54,827 nt of DNA from Epilithonimonas hominis (lineage in GTDB: Bacteria > Bacteroidota > Bacteroidia > Flavobacteriales > Weeksellaceae). Location of the stretch: the NCBI RefSeq assembly GCF_003730015.1, contig NZ_RJTU01000028.1, positions 1 through 54,827 on the forward strand, read 5' to 3'. The notes below the pieces were generated by a model that saw nothing but the letters and a program-made list of their open reading frames with translations, searched no databases and had not been told where the DNA came from. Numbering within the stretch: the first letter of the stretch is position 1; the number at the start of each line of letters is the position of its first letter. The translations under genes and the position numbers were made by a program. Shown piece by piece: positions 18,558 to 26,146 of the stretch.

Positions 18558-18565
18558 TATTTTTG
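18558..18565 (+). promoter_or_regulatory. -7 promoter element for aguB
   Basis: TATTTTTG with a TTTG at 18537-18540 (17-base spacer, slightly short), 15 bases before the ATG. Confidence 0.5.
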
Positions 18566-18580
18566 TAAAAATTTTTAGAA

Positions 18581-19456
18581 ATGTCAAAGGTTAAAATCGG
18601 AACAGTTCAGATGTCTTGTGTTGCTGATAAGCAATCTAACCTGAACAAAGCCATCGAAAAAATAAAAGAAGCAGCGGCAAAAGGTGCTCAAATAGTTTGT
18701 TTACAAGAACTTTTTACGTCATTATATTTTTGTGATGTTGAAGATTATGACAATTTCGAATTGGCAGAAGCAATTCCCGGTCCTTCAACCGATGCACTTT
18801 CTGCAGTTGCTAAAGAATTGGGTGTTGTTATTATTGCTTCATTATTCGAGAAAAGAGCGCAAGGTCTTTATCACAATACAACAGCTGTCATTGATGCAGA
18901 CGGAACTTACCTAGGGAAATACCGTAAAATGCATATTCCGGATGACCCTGCTTTTTATGAGAAATTCTATTTTACACCAGGCGATTTAGGTTACAAAAAT
19001 TTTGATACAAAATTCGGAAGAATCGGAGTGTTGATTTGTTGGGACCAATGGTATCCGGAAGCTTCAAGAATTACTGCATTGATGGGAGCAGATATTATGT
19101 TTTATCCCACAGCGATTGGTTGGGCAACAGACCAAGACGAAGAAACCAATCAAGACCAATATAATGCTTGGCAGACGATTCAGCGTTCTCACGCAGTTGC
19201 AAACGGTGTTCCTGTGGTTTCTGTAAATAGAGTAGGCTTCGAGCAAGACGGTGCTATGAAATTCTGGGGCGGAAGTTTTGTAACTAATGCTCAAGGAAAG
19301 CTTTTGTATTTGGCTTCTCACGACAAAGAAGAAGTTGTAGTAACAGAAGTTGACCTTGCTCAATCAGATTATATGAGAAAGCACTGGCCTTTCTTGAGAG
19401 ACAGAAGAATCGAGACTTATTCGCCGATTACAAAACGTTTTATTGACGAAGACTAA
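18581..19456 (+). CDS. aguB: N-carbamoylputrescine amidase
   Basis: 291 aa nitrilase-superfamily enzyme: N-carbamoylputrescine + water to putrescine + CO2 + NH3. The catalytic Glu-Lys-Cys triad is visible as Glu43 (LQELFTS), Lys116 (YRKMHIPD) and Cys153 (LICWDQWYPE). The C-terminal SPITKRF and the DEETNQDQYNAWQ segment are typical of AguB. It pairs with agmatine deiminase (aguA) downstream; together they convert agmatine to putrescine. A repeat-flanked four-helix-bundle gene has come to lie between them. Confidence 0.94.
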   Translation: MSKVKIGTVQMSCVADKQSNLNKAIEKIKEAAAKGAQIVCLQELFTSLYFCDVEDYDNFELAEAIPGPSTDALSAVAKELGVVIIASLFEKRAQGLYHNTTAVIDADGTYLGKYRKMHIPDDPAFYEKFYFTPGDLGYKNFDTKFGRIGVLICWDQWYPEASRITALMGADIMFYPTAIGWATDQDEETNQDQYNAWQTIQRSHAVANGVPVVSVNRVGFEQDGAMKFWGGSFVTNAQGKLLYLASHDKEEVVVTEVDLAQSDYMRKHWPFLRDRRIETYSPITKRFIDED

Positions 19457-19459
19457 TTG

Positions 19460-19503
19460 TCAGAGGACAGATGTCCGATGTCGGAGGTCAGAAGTCAGAA
19501 GAT
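19460..19503 (+). repeat. Dispersed GTCAGAAGTC-type repeat, block 1
   Basis: Quasi-tandem words (GATGTCCGA, GTCGGAGGTCAGAAGTC). GATGTCCGA at 19470-19478 is the inverse complement of TCGGACATC in block 2 (19545-19553). The 17-mer at 19487-19503 recurs with one mismatch at 35589-35605. Confidence 0.75.
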
Positions 19504-19541
19504 TGTAATTCTAAACGTATTAACAAAACATAATAATTAAA

Positions 19542-19571
19542 ACTTCGGACATCAGTCTTCCGACTTCCGAC
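19542..19571 (+). repeat. Dispersed repeat, block 2, upstream of the four-helix-bundle gene
   Basis: Contains CTTCGGACATC at 19543-19553, repeated directly at 19965-19975 on the other side of the gene. It also contains CTTCCGACTTCCGAC. Partly self-complementary to block 1. Confidence 0.75.
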
Positions 19572-19580
19572 AAAAAAAAT

Positions 19581-19943
19581 ATGGCTTTTAAATTTGAAAA
19601 ATTACGAGTTTGGCAAAAAGCTTTGGAATTATCTACATTAGTTCATAATGTCACAAGAGAATTTCCAAAGGAAGAACTGTTTATTCTTACTTCTCAAATT
19701 AAAAGAGCCGCAGATTCTGTTAATTTGAATATTGCAGAAGGCTCTACAGGGCAATCAAATAAAGAATTTATCAAGTTCTTAAGATATTCTTTACGTTCCA
19801 ATATAGAAGTAGTAAGTTGTATTTTTATAGCAAAAGAAAGAGAAATTATTTCAGAAGAAAATTTTAATAAAATATATGAGATGAGTGAAGAAATTTTAGC
19901 AATGATTTCAGCACTGATCAAGAAACTAGATAATGAACAATAA
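19581..19943 (+). CDS. Four helix bundle protein (23S rRNA intervening-sequence type)
   Basis: 120 aa, all-helical, with the family signature FEKLRVWQKALELS at the start, RAADSVNLNIAEGS near residue 46 and RYSLRSNIEVVSC near 74. The family (bacterial 23S rRNA intervening sequence protein, related in fold to Avd of diversity-generating retroelements) forms pentamers and has no agreed function. The gene is between aguB and aguA, with related repeats on both sides, and its last 11 bases overlap the aguA start. Its position suggests later arrival in a pre-existing aguBA pair. No reverse transcriptase is nearby, so it is not part of a retroelement here. Confidence 0.9.
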   Translation: MAFKFEKLRVWQKALELSTLVHNVTREFPKEELFILTSQIKRAADSVNLNIAEGSTGQSNKEFIKFLRYSLRSNIEVVSCIFIAKEREIISEENFNKIYEMSEEILAMISALIKKLDNEQ

Positions 19944-21021
19944 TAATAACACCGAATTACAATCTTCGGACATCGGACATCAGACTTTGGACTTGGAAAA
20001 CTATGTTTTCCCCGCAGAATGGGAAGAACACGAGGCAACTTGGTTATCTTGGCCACATAAAGAAGAGTCTTGGCCGGAGAGAATCGATTTGATTTATCCT
20101 GCTTACGCACAATTCATCGCTGAGTTGACGAAAGGCGAATTTGTTTGCATCAATGTAAAAGACCAAGAGATGCAGGCTTTTGCAATGGAACATATTTCCA
20201 AAGCCGGCGCAGATATTTCTAAAGTCGAATTCTATTTCCACGAAACCAATGACGCTTGGTGCAGAGACCACGGTCCGGCATTTTTGGTTAATAAAAACGG
20301 AGAAGAACCTAAAAAAATAATTGTGGATTGGGGCTTTAATGCGTGGGGAGGAAAGTATCCGCCATTCGAGTTGGATGATGTGATTCCAACTAAAATTGCC
20401 GAAGAAAAAGGTTTGCCTGTTCTTTATCCCGGAATTATTATGGAAGGCGGTTCTGTTGAATTTAACGGTGCTGGAACTGTTTTGACTTCCAAATCTTGTT
20501 TGCTTAATGAAAACAGAAATCCGCATTTGTCGAAGGAACAAGTGGAAGAATTTCTGAAAAAATATTATGGACAAAAGCAAGTTCTTTGGGTTGATGATGG
20601 CATTGTTGGCGATGATACAGACGGTCACGTAGATGATACCATCCGTTTTGTGAATGAAAATACAGTTCTAACAGTAATCGAAGATAACCCTGAAGATGAT
20701 AATTACGAAATTCTTCAAACCAATCTTCGTCAGTTAGAAGAAATGACTTTGCTCAACGGCGAAAAGCTGAATATAATTCAGCTTCCAATGCCAGACCCTG
20801 TTTACTGTGATGGACAAAGGTTGCCTGCTTCTTATGCTAATTTTTATATCGCCAACAAGTCAGTCATTGTGCCTACTTACCGATGTGATAAAGATGAATT
20901 GGCTTTAGAAATCATTCAAAAATGTTTTCCTGATAGAGAAGTGGTTGGGATAGATTCTACCGACATTATTTGGGGATTGGGAAGCTTCCATTGTTTGAGC
21001 CAGCAAGAACCTTTAGTATAA
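19933..21021 (+). CDS. aguA: Agmatine deiminase
   Basis: 362 aa guanidino-group hydrolase: agmatine + water to N-carbamoylputrescine + NH3. Motifs are FPAEWEEHEATWLSWP at the conserved start, NDAWCRDHGP (near 109), EGGSVEFNG (near 172), DGHVDDT (near 231) and the catalytic Cys354 in GLGSFHCLS. The first 23 residues (MNNNNNTELQSSDIGHQTL…) precede the conserved start and are largely encoded by block 3 of the dispersed repeat. The ATG overlaps the preceding gene by 11 bases, so expression may depend on translational coupling. A terminator follows. Confidence 0.95.
   Translation: MNNNNNTELQSSDIGHQTLDLENYVFPAEWEEHEATWLSWPHKEESWPERIDLIYPAYAQFIAELTKGEFVCINVKDQEMQAFAMEHISKAGADISKVEFYFHETNDAWCRDHGPAFLVNKNGEEPKKIIVDWGFNAWGGKYPPFELDDVIPTKIAEEKGLPVLYPGIIMEGGSVEFNGAGTVLTSKSCLLNENRNPHLSKEQVEEFLKKYYGQKQVLWVDDGIVGDDTDGHVDDTIRFVNENTVLTVIEDNPEDDNYEILQTNLRQLEEMTLLNGEKLNIIQLPMPDPVYCDGQRLPASYANFYIANKSVIVPTYRCDKDELALEIIQKCFPDREVVGIDSTDIIWGLGSFHCLSQQEPLV
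19963..19997 (+). repeat. Dispersed repeat, block 3, inside the aguA reading frame
   Basis: Contains CTTCGGACATC (19965-19975), an exact direct copy of block 2. It continues with GGACATCAGACTTTGGAC words and encodes aguA residues about 11-22. Confidence 0.75.
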
Positions 21022-21025
21022 AATC

Positions 21026-21050
21026 AATCCGCTGAAAAAGCGGATTTTTA
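21026..21050 (+). terminator. Terminator after aguA
   Basis: Eight-base stem AATCCGCT / AGCGGATT with loop GAAAA and a T run. Confidence 0.9.
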
Positions 21051-21058
21051 TTTTTTAG

Positions 21059-21066
21059 TAAATTTG
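21059..21066 (+). promoter_or_regulatory. -7 promoter element for the MFS gene
   Basis: TAAATTTG, exact TAnnTTTG, only four bases before the ATG at 21071 and directly after the aguA terminator. A leaderless transcript is predicted. Confidence 0.6.
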
Positions 21067-21070
21067 TGAA

Positions 21071-22468
21071 ATGAGCGAAACTTTGCCTCTAGATTCCGTT
21101 AAAAAATTTCTTCCACTGATATTAGCTACTGCGATTTTTATGCAGATGCTGGACTCTACGATTCTGAATACATCTTTGCCTTCAATTGCCAGAGATTTGA
21201 ACGAATCTCCACTTAATATGCAGAACACAATCATAAGTTATGTTCTCACATTAGCCCTGTTTATGCCTGTTAGCGGATTTTTGGCGGACAAATTCGGGAC
21301 TAAGAATGTTTTCATAACTTCTTTAGCTTTATTTTCACTCGGTTCGTTGTTTTGTTCTTTGTCACAAAATTTAACAGAATTAGTAATTTCCAGAGTGATT
21401 CAAGGTGTTGGCGGAAGCTTAATGACACCTGTTGGAAAACTCGCACTCATCAAAACATTTGACAAAAGTGAACTTCTCAAGGCAATGAATTACGCGATTA
21501 TTCCAGCTTTGATTGGTCCCGTTTTAGGACCTTTGGTTGGTGGATATTTGGTGGATTACTTGTCTTGGCATTGGATTTTTCTGATTAATATTCCGATTGG
21601 CGTTTTAGGAATTGTTTTAGGCTTAAAGTATATGCCGAATTACAAATCTCCCGTCATCGATTTTGACTTGAAAGGATTTCTAATTTTCGCAATGGCTTCA
21701 TTATCACTTTCTATTTCGTTGGAATTATTCGGAAATGCTAAGAATATAACACCCGTTTTATTGGTATTTTTGTTAGGATTCTTGATGTTGTTTTTTTATT
21801 ATAAACACGCCAAAAAAGATAATAATCCAATATTTCCACTCAATCTTTTTCAGGTTCGTACGTTTAGAGTTGGGATTTTGGGGAATTTGGCTACAAGATT
21901 GGGAATCAGCTCAATACCATTGTTAGTTCCTTTGATGATACAGATTGCTTACGACCAATCGGCATTCACATCGGGTTGGATTGTCGCACCAATGGCATTG
22001 ACTTCGATGTTTGGGAAATCTGCGGTTATCAAGATTTTGGATAGATTTGGTTATCGTTCTACGTTGATGGTCAATACATTTATCATTGGTTTTCTCATTT
22101 GTTGTCTGGCGATTCCGAGTATTCACAGTTCAATTTATTGGTACGTTCCGCTTTTGTTGTTGCTTGGATTTTTCAACTCGATACAATTCACGTCAATGAA
22201 TACGATTTCCATTGCCGACCTCAGAACTTATCAGACGAGTAGTGGTAATTCGTTGGTTTCTGTTAATCAGCAATTTGCGATTGGATTTGGAGTTGCGTTT
22301 GGATTAATTATTCTAAAGATTTTTGAAGGCGATACCAAGTTTATTCATAACGAGATTCATAATGCTTTCCGTTATACATTTTTGATTGTTGGTTTTCTAA
22401 CAATTCTGTCAGGCTTAGTTTTCCGAAGACTGAATTCCAGAGACGGCGATAATATGAAATCAGTTTAA
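21071..22468 (+). CDS. MFS transporter, DHA2 family (EmrB/QacA-like)
   Basis: 465 aa with about 13-14 hydrophobic segments, the DHA2 pattern. Family motifs are LDSTILNTSLPSIARDL in helix 1, motif A-like GFLADKFGTKNVF between helices 2 and 3, RVIQGVGGSLMTPVG in helix 4 and the antiporter motif C GPVLGPLVGGYLVD in helix 5. It is a proton-coupled multidrug or metabolite exporter. No EmrA partner is adjacent. Its substrate is unknown, and the aguA proximity is probably incidental because a terminator separates them. Confidence 0.92.
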   Translation: MSETLPLDSVKKFLPLILATAIFMQMLDSTILNTSLPSIARDLNESPLNMQNTIISYVLTLALFMPVSGFLADKFGTKNVFITSLALFSLGSLFCSLSQNLTELVISRVIQGVGGSLMTPVGKLALIKTFDKSELLKAMNYAIIPALIGPVLGPLVGGYLVDYLSWHWIFLINIPIGVLGIVLGLKYMPNYKSPVIDFDLKGFLIFAMASLSLSISLELFGNAKNITPVLLVFLLGFLMLFFYYKHAKKDNNPIFPLNLFQVRTFRVGILGNLATRLGISSIPLLVPLMIQIAYDQSAFTSGWIVAPMALTSMFGKSAVIKILDRFGYRSTLMVNTFIIGFLICCLAIPSIHSSIYWYVPLLLLLGFFNSIQFTSMNTISIADLRTYQTSSGNSLVSVNQQFAIGFGVAFGLIILKIFEGDTKFIHNEIHNAFRYTFLIVGFLTILSGLVFRRLNSRDGDNMKSV

Positions 22469-22484
22469 AGGATTATTAAACATT

Positions 22485-22617
22485 AAACCACAAAAGTCAA
22501 AAAAAAAAAAAAATTATAAAAAAATCTTATAAAGAGCAAAATAGTTAAGGTCATTATCCTTATTTAAACATTTGATAAACTTAAGGAAATTTAAAACTTT
22601 TGTGACTTTTGTGGTTT
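22485..22617. repeat. 133-base palindromic element with AACCACAAAAGTCA ends
   Basis: Perfect 15-base terminal inverted repeat: AAACCACAAAAGTCA at 22485-22499 and TGACTTTTGTGGTTT at 22603-22617. Inside is a homopolymer A tract and AT-rich DNA. No coding capacity. It lies just after the MFS stop codon. Confidence 0.75.
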
Positions 22618-22749
22618 TCAAAACAGATTTAAACAGTTAAGATTTTGTTTAATAACCTTAATAAAATCAATTTTTTGATTTCTTAAATTCTTTTAGACTA
22701 AAATAGCTTACCTTCTTTTATTTAAAATTAAGAAACTAAATTTTATCTT

Positions 22750-22922
22750 AGAGCTTGTTTAAGTTTGTATCAGAAATGATTTTATAACCACATAGACACA
22801 TAGTTTTTGTAAAAATAAGAGAAAAAAAAAGTAAATATTATACTTCTTTTTTTTCTTTTTGCACTTAATCTTGAGGTTTTCTATGCGACTATGTGGTTTT
22901 AATTAATTTTTAAACAAGCTCT
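22750..22922. repeat. 173-base nested palindromic (MITE-like) element
   Basis: Three concentric inverted repeats. Outer 13-base perfect arms are AGAGCTTGTTTAA (22750-22762) and TTAAACAAGCTCT (22910-22922). Middle arms are AACCACATAG (22786-22795) and CTATGTGGTT (22889-22898), extendable to about 18 positions with two mismatches. An inner A-rich/T-rich pair surrounds 22821-22855. The AACCACA core is shared with the neighbouring 133-base element. Confidence 0.8.
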
Positions 22923-22944
22923 TAATTAAATTTTTAGTAATCGT

Positions 22945-24129
22945 ATGGATTTTTCAAAATTAATTTCTTCTGATATTCAAAACTATATCAATCAAAATCT
23001 CAATTCTGATGTAACTAAATTATTATTGAAAAAATCGCCATTCCCTGATGTTTCGATGCAAGAAATCGTACAACAAATCAAAGGCAGAAAAACAGCCGAA
23101 AAGAAGTTTCCATTCCTCACAAAAGAAGGAATTATTTTTCCTCCAAATCTCAATCTGGAACAAGCTTCATCCCAATCAACCGCAGAATATAAAGCTCAAA
23201 ATCTTACAGGAAAATCTTTCCTCGATTTAACTTGCGGATTCGGGATTGATGCTTATTTTTTATCCAAAAATTTTGATGAAGTTACTTTAATAGAACAAAA
23301 TCCAGAATTGATTTCAATCGTCGAAAATAACTGGAAAACCTTAGATAGAAAAGCGAATTTCATTAATGAAAATCTTGAACAATTCTTAGAAAGTCTCCGA
23401 GAATCTCAGACTGATAATGGAAAAGGTTTCGATATCGTTTATCTTGACCCAGCAAGAAGAGACCAGCAAAACAAAAAGAAGTTCCTGCTTGAAGACCTTT
23501 CTCCAAATCTATTAGAAATAGAAGATAAATTGCATTCAATTTCGGATAAAATTATTGTGAAATTGTCGCCGTTGATTGATATTTCATATTTGATTTCAGA
23601 ATTAAAAAATATTAGTGAAATTCAAATTATTGCAGTTAGAAATGAAGTCAAAGAATTAGTTTTAATTATTGAAAATAATCTATCAACCGGCAACCAACAA
23701 CCAACAACTATTAAATGTGTAAATCTTGAATCTAATGAACCTGAGTTTTTATTCAATTTCAATGATGAAAAATCAGCAAAGTCAGAATTCTCAGAAAGTT
23801 TGAAATTCCTTTATATTCCAAACAATTCGATATTGAAAGCAGGTGCATTTAACATCATTTCAGAAAAATTCGGATTGAAAAAACTTCATCCAAATACTCA
23901 TTTTTATACTTCAGAAAACAAAATTGAAAATTTCCCTGGCAGAGTTTTAGAAATAGAAAAAATCGAGGCAAAAGATTTGAAAAAAGGAGAGAAGTATAAT
24001 TTAGTTTCTAAAAATTATCCTTTAAAACCAGAAGAAATCAAGAAAAAATATAAACTGAATGACGGCGGAAATCATTACCTGGTTTTCACGCAATCGATTA
24101 ATGGAAAAGAAATCCTGAGAAGCCATTAA
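22945..24129 (+). CDS. PG_1098-type class I SAM-dependent methyltransferase with THUMP-like domain
   Basis: 394 aa. The N-terminal helical part is followed by a Rossmann methyltransferase core: SAM motif I is LDLTCGFGIDAYFLSKN (near residue 94), acidic motif II TLIEQNP, and YLDPARRD (near 168) as the catalytic-type motif. The C-terminal region (ferredoxin-like plus THUMP-like) matches the PG_1098 family of Bacteroidota, thought to modify RNA; the target is not established. At 23680-23712 the frame crosses a run of CAACCAACAACC-type words encoding STGNQQPTTI. This looks like intergenic repeat sequence taken into the gene. Confidence 0.88.
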   Translation: MDFSKLISSDIQNYINQNLNSDVTKLLLKKSPFPDVSMQEIVQQIKGRKTAEKKFPFLTKEGIIFPPNLNLEQASSQSTAEYKAQNLTGKSFLDLTCGFGIDAYFLSKNFDEVTLIEQNPELISIVENNWKTLDRKANFINENLEQFLESLRESQTDNGKGFDIVYLDPARRDQQNKKKFLLEDLSPNLLEIEDKLHSISDKIIVKLSPLIDISYLISELKNISEIQIIAVRNEVKELVLIIENNLSTGNQQPTTIKCVNLESNEPEFLFNFNDEKSAKSEFSESLKFLYIPNNSILKAGAFNIISEKFGLKKLHPNTHFYTSENKIENFPGRVLEIEKIEAKDLKKGEKYNLVSKNYPLKPEEIKKKYKLNDGGNHYLVFTQSINGKEILRSH

Positions 24130-24228
24130 TTTAATTTATTGATTAACAAAGCTTTAATTAGATGTTAATTATTTAGCCATATTTTTAAAAATAATTGAAT
24201 CTACGTTCATCTTCACATAAAAATTCAC

Positions 24229-24236
24229 TACATTTG
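24229..24236 (+). promoter_or_regulatory. -7 promoter element for typA
   Basis: TACATTTG, exact TAnnTTTG, ending 12 bases before the ATG. Confidence 0.55.
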
Positions 24237-24248
24237 CACGCGTAAAAA

Positions 24249-26063
24249 ATGGATATGCAAAACATTAGAAATATAGCGATTATCGCACACGTTGACCACG
24301 GAAAAACGACGTTGGTTGATAAGATTATTCACGCAACAAACATCTTCAGAGAGAATCAGGAGAGTGGTGAGTTGATTATGGATAACAACGATCTGGAAAG
24401 AGAAAGAGGAATTACGATTCTTTCAAAAAACATCTCAGTAAATTACAAAGACACAAAAATCAACGTCATCGATACACCTGGTCACGCCGATTTTGGTGGT
24501 GAAGTAGAAAGAGTTTTGAAAATGGCTGATGGCGTAATCTTATTGGTAGATGCGTTCGAAGGACCAATGCCACAAACAAGATTCGTACTTCAAAAAGCTT
24601 TGGAACTTGGTCTTAGACCTTTGGTTGTAATTAACAAAGTTGACAAACCAAACTGTCGTCCAGACGAAGTTCACGACCAAGTTTTCGATTTGTTCTTCAA
24701 CTTGGATGCTACTGAAGAGCAGTTGGATTTTCCAACTTTCTATGGTTCATCTAAGCAAGGTTGGTTCAACACTTCATTAGAAGAAACTGATAATATTTTC
24801 CCATTATTAGACGGGATTTTACAATACGTTCCAGAACCAAAAGTAACTGAAGGTAACTTGCAAATGCAGATTACTTCATTAGATTTCTCTTCGTTCTTAG
24901 GAAGAATTGCAATCGGTAAAGTTACGAGAGGTGAGGTTAAAGAATCTCAATGGATTGGTCTTGCTCAGGCAGACGGAAAAATTGTGAAAGGAAAAGTAAA
25001 AGAACTTTACGTTTTCGAAGGTCTTGGAAAGAAAAAAGTAACTGAAGTACAAGCTGGAGATATCTGTGCTGTTGTAGGTTTCGATGCGTTCCAGATTGGA
25101 GATTCTTTTGTTGATTTAGAAAATCCTGAGCCATTGGAAAGAACTGCGATTGATGAGCCAACGTTGAATATGACGTTTTCTATCAACAATTCACCTTTCT
25201 TTGGTAAAGATGGTAAATATGTTACTTCAAACCACCTTAAAGAAAGATTAACTAAGGAATTAGAGAAAAACTTGGCATTAAGAGTTCAACAAACTGACGA
25301 TGCGAACACTTTCCTAGTTTTTGGTAGAGGTATTCTTCACTTATCCGTTTTGATTGAAACGATGAGAAGAGAAGGTTACGAAATGACAATTGGTCAGCCA
25401 CAAGTTATCTTGAGAGAAGACGAAAATGGTCAAAAATTAGAGCCTTATGAGTCTTTGGTTGTTGATGTTCCAGAAGAATTTGCATCTAGAGTTATCGATT
25501 TGGCAACTCAGAGAAAAGGTGACCTTCACATTATGGAAACTAAAGGTGAAATGCAGCACATGGAATTTGAGATTCCTTCCAGAGGTCTAATCGGATTACG
25601 TTCTCAAATGTTGACAGCTACTGCTGGTGAAGCTATTATGGCACACCGTTTCACAGAATATAAGCCTTTCAAAGGTGCAATTCCTGGAAGAAACAATGGT
25701 GTATTAGTAAGTAAAGGAACTGGTCCAGCTACAGAATATTCTATCAATAAACTTCAAGATAGAGGTAAGTTCTTCGTTGATCCAGGTGAGGAAATCTACA
25801 CAGGTATGATTATCGGTGAGCAAAATAAGCCAGGAGATTTGGTTGTAAATATTGTAGAAGCTAAACAGTTGAACAATATGCGTGCAGCCGGAAAAGATAA
25901 AGATACTGGTGTTGCACCAAAAATCTTGTTCTCTCTGGAAGAATGTATGGAATACATCCAAGCTGATGAAGCAATAGAGGTAACACCTAACTTCATCCGT
26001 ATGAGAAAGAAAATCCTTTCTGAAGAAGATAGAAAAAGATTGGAAAGACAAGCGAAAGCTTAA
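24249..26063 (+). CDS. typA: Ribosome-associated translational GTPase TypA/BipA
   Basis: 604 aa, full length for the family. GTPase motifs are G1 AHVDHGKTTL (near residue 14), G3 DTPGHADFGGEVER (near 76) and G4 NKVDKP (near 132). EF-G-like domains II, III and V follow, then the BipA-specific C-terminal domain with MRAAGKDKDTG. It binds the 70S ribosome and assists ribosome assembly and stress or cold adaptation. The start may be Met1 or Met3; both directly precede NIRNIAIIAHVDHGK. Single-gene unit between a -7 element and a terminator. Confidence 0.97.
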   Translation: MDMQNIRNIAIIAHVDHGKTTLVDKIIHATNIFRENQESGELIMDNNDLERERGITILSKNISVNYKDTKINVIDTPGHADFGGEVERVLKMADGVILLVDAFEGPMPQTRFVLQKALELGLRPLVVINKVDKPNCRPDEVHDQVFDLFFNLDATEEQLDFPTFYGSSKQGWFNTSLEETDNIFPLLDGILQYVPEPKVTEGNLQMQITSLDFSSFLGRIAIGKVTRGEVKESQWIGLAQADGKIVKGKVKELYVFEGLGKKKVTEVQAGDICAVVGFDAFQIGDSFVDLENPEPLERTAIDEPTLNMTFSINNSPFFGKDGKYVTSNHLKERLTKELEKNLALRVQQTDDANTFLVFGRGILHLSVLIETMRREGYEMTIGQPQVILREDENGQKLEPYESLVVDVPEEFASRVIDLATQRKGDLHIMETKGEMQHMEFEIPSRGLIGLRSQMLTATAGEAIMAHRFTEYKPFKGAIPGRNNGVLVSKGTGPATEYSINKLQDRGKFFVDPGEEIYTGMIIGEQNKPGDLVVNIVEAKQLNNMRAAGKDKDTGVAPKILFSLEECMEYIQADEAIEVTPNFIRMRKKILSEEDRKRLERQAKA

Positions 26064-26083
26064 TTTTTCCCAAATATTATGTC

Positions 26084-26113
26084 AAAAGCATCCATTAGTG
26101 GATGCTTTTTTTG
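26084..26113 (+). terminator. Terminator after typA
   Basis: Eleven-base stem AAAAGCATCCA / TGGATGCTTTT, four-base loop, T run. It overlaps the TTG (-33) of the next promoter. Confidence 0.9.
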
Positions 26114-26140
26114 TTATTCTAATTTTATCGTTTAGTTTTG
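26111..26140 (+). promoter_or_regulatory. Complete flavobacterial promoter for the GHL10 lipoprotein gene
   Basis: TTG at 26111-26113, a 19-base spacer and TAGTTTTG at 26133-26140. The -7 element ends six bases before the ATG at 26147. This supports that ATG over the upstream TTG at 26138, which lies inside the promoter. Confidence 0.75.
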
Positions 26141-26146
26141 CAAACT

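Larger units (their letters stand above)
22469..22944. other. 476-base gene-free region holding two palindromic elements
   Basis: Holds two large inverted-repeat elements (22485-22617 and 22750-22922) separated by plain AT-rich sequence. No ORF, RNA gene or canonical promoter was identified outside them. Confidence 0.6.

Noticed and set aside
18581-19456. General nitrilase or beta-ureidopropionase instead of AguB
   Set aside because: Close linkage to agmatine deiminase and the AguB-type blocks make N-carbamoylputrescine amidase the better call.
19581-19943. Diversity-generating retroelement with the four-helix protein as Avd
   Set aside because: No reverse transcriptase, template repeat or variable repeat pair is present in the window.
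22499-22513. The long A homopolymer as a possible assembly join
   Set aside because: It lies within an otherwise symmetrical palindromic element, and the flanking arms match perfectly, so there is no need to invoke a misjoin; length error in the tract itself cannot be excluded.
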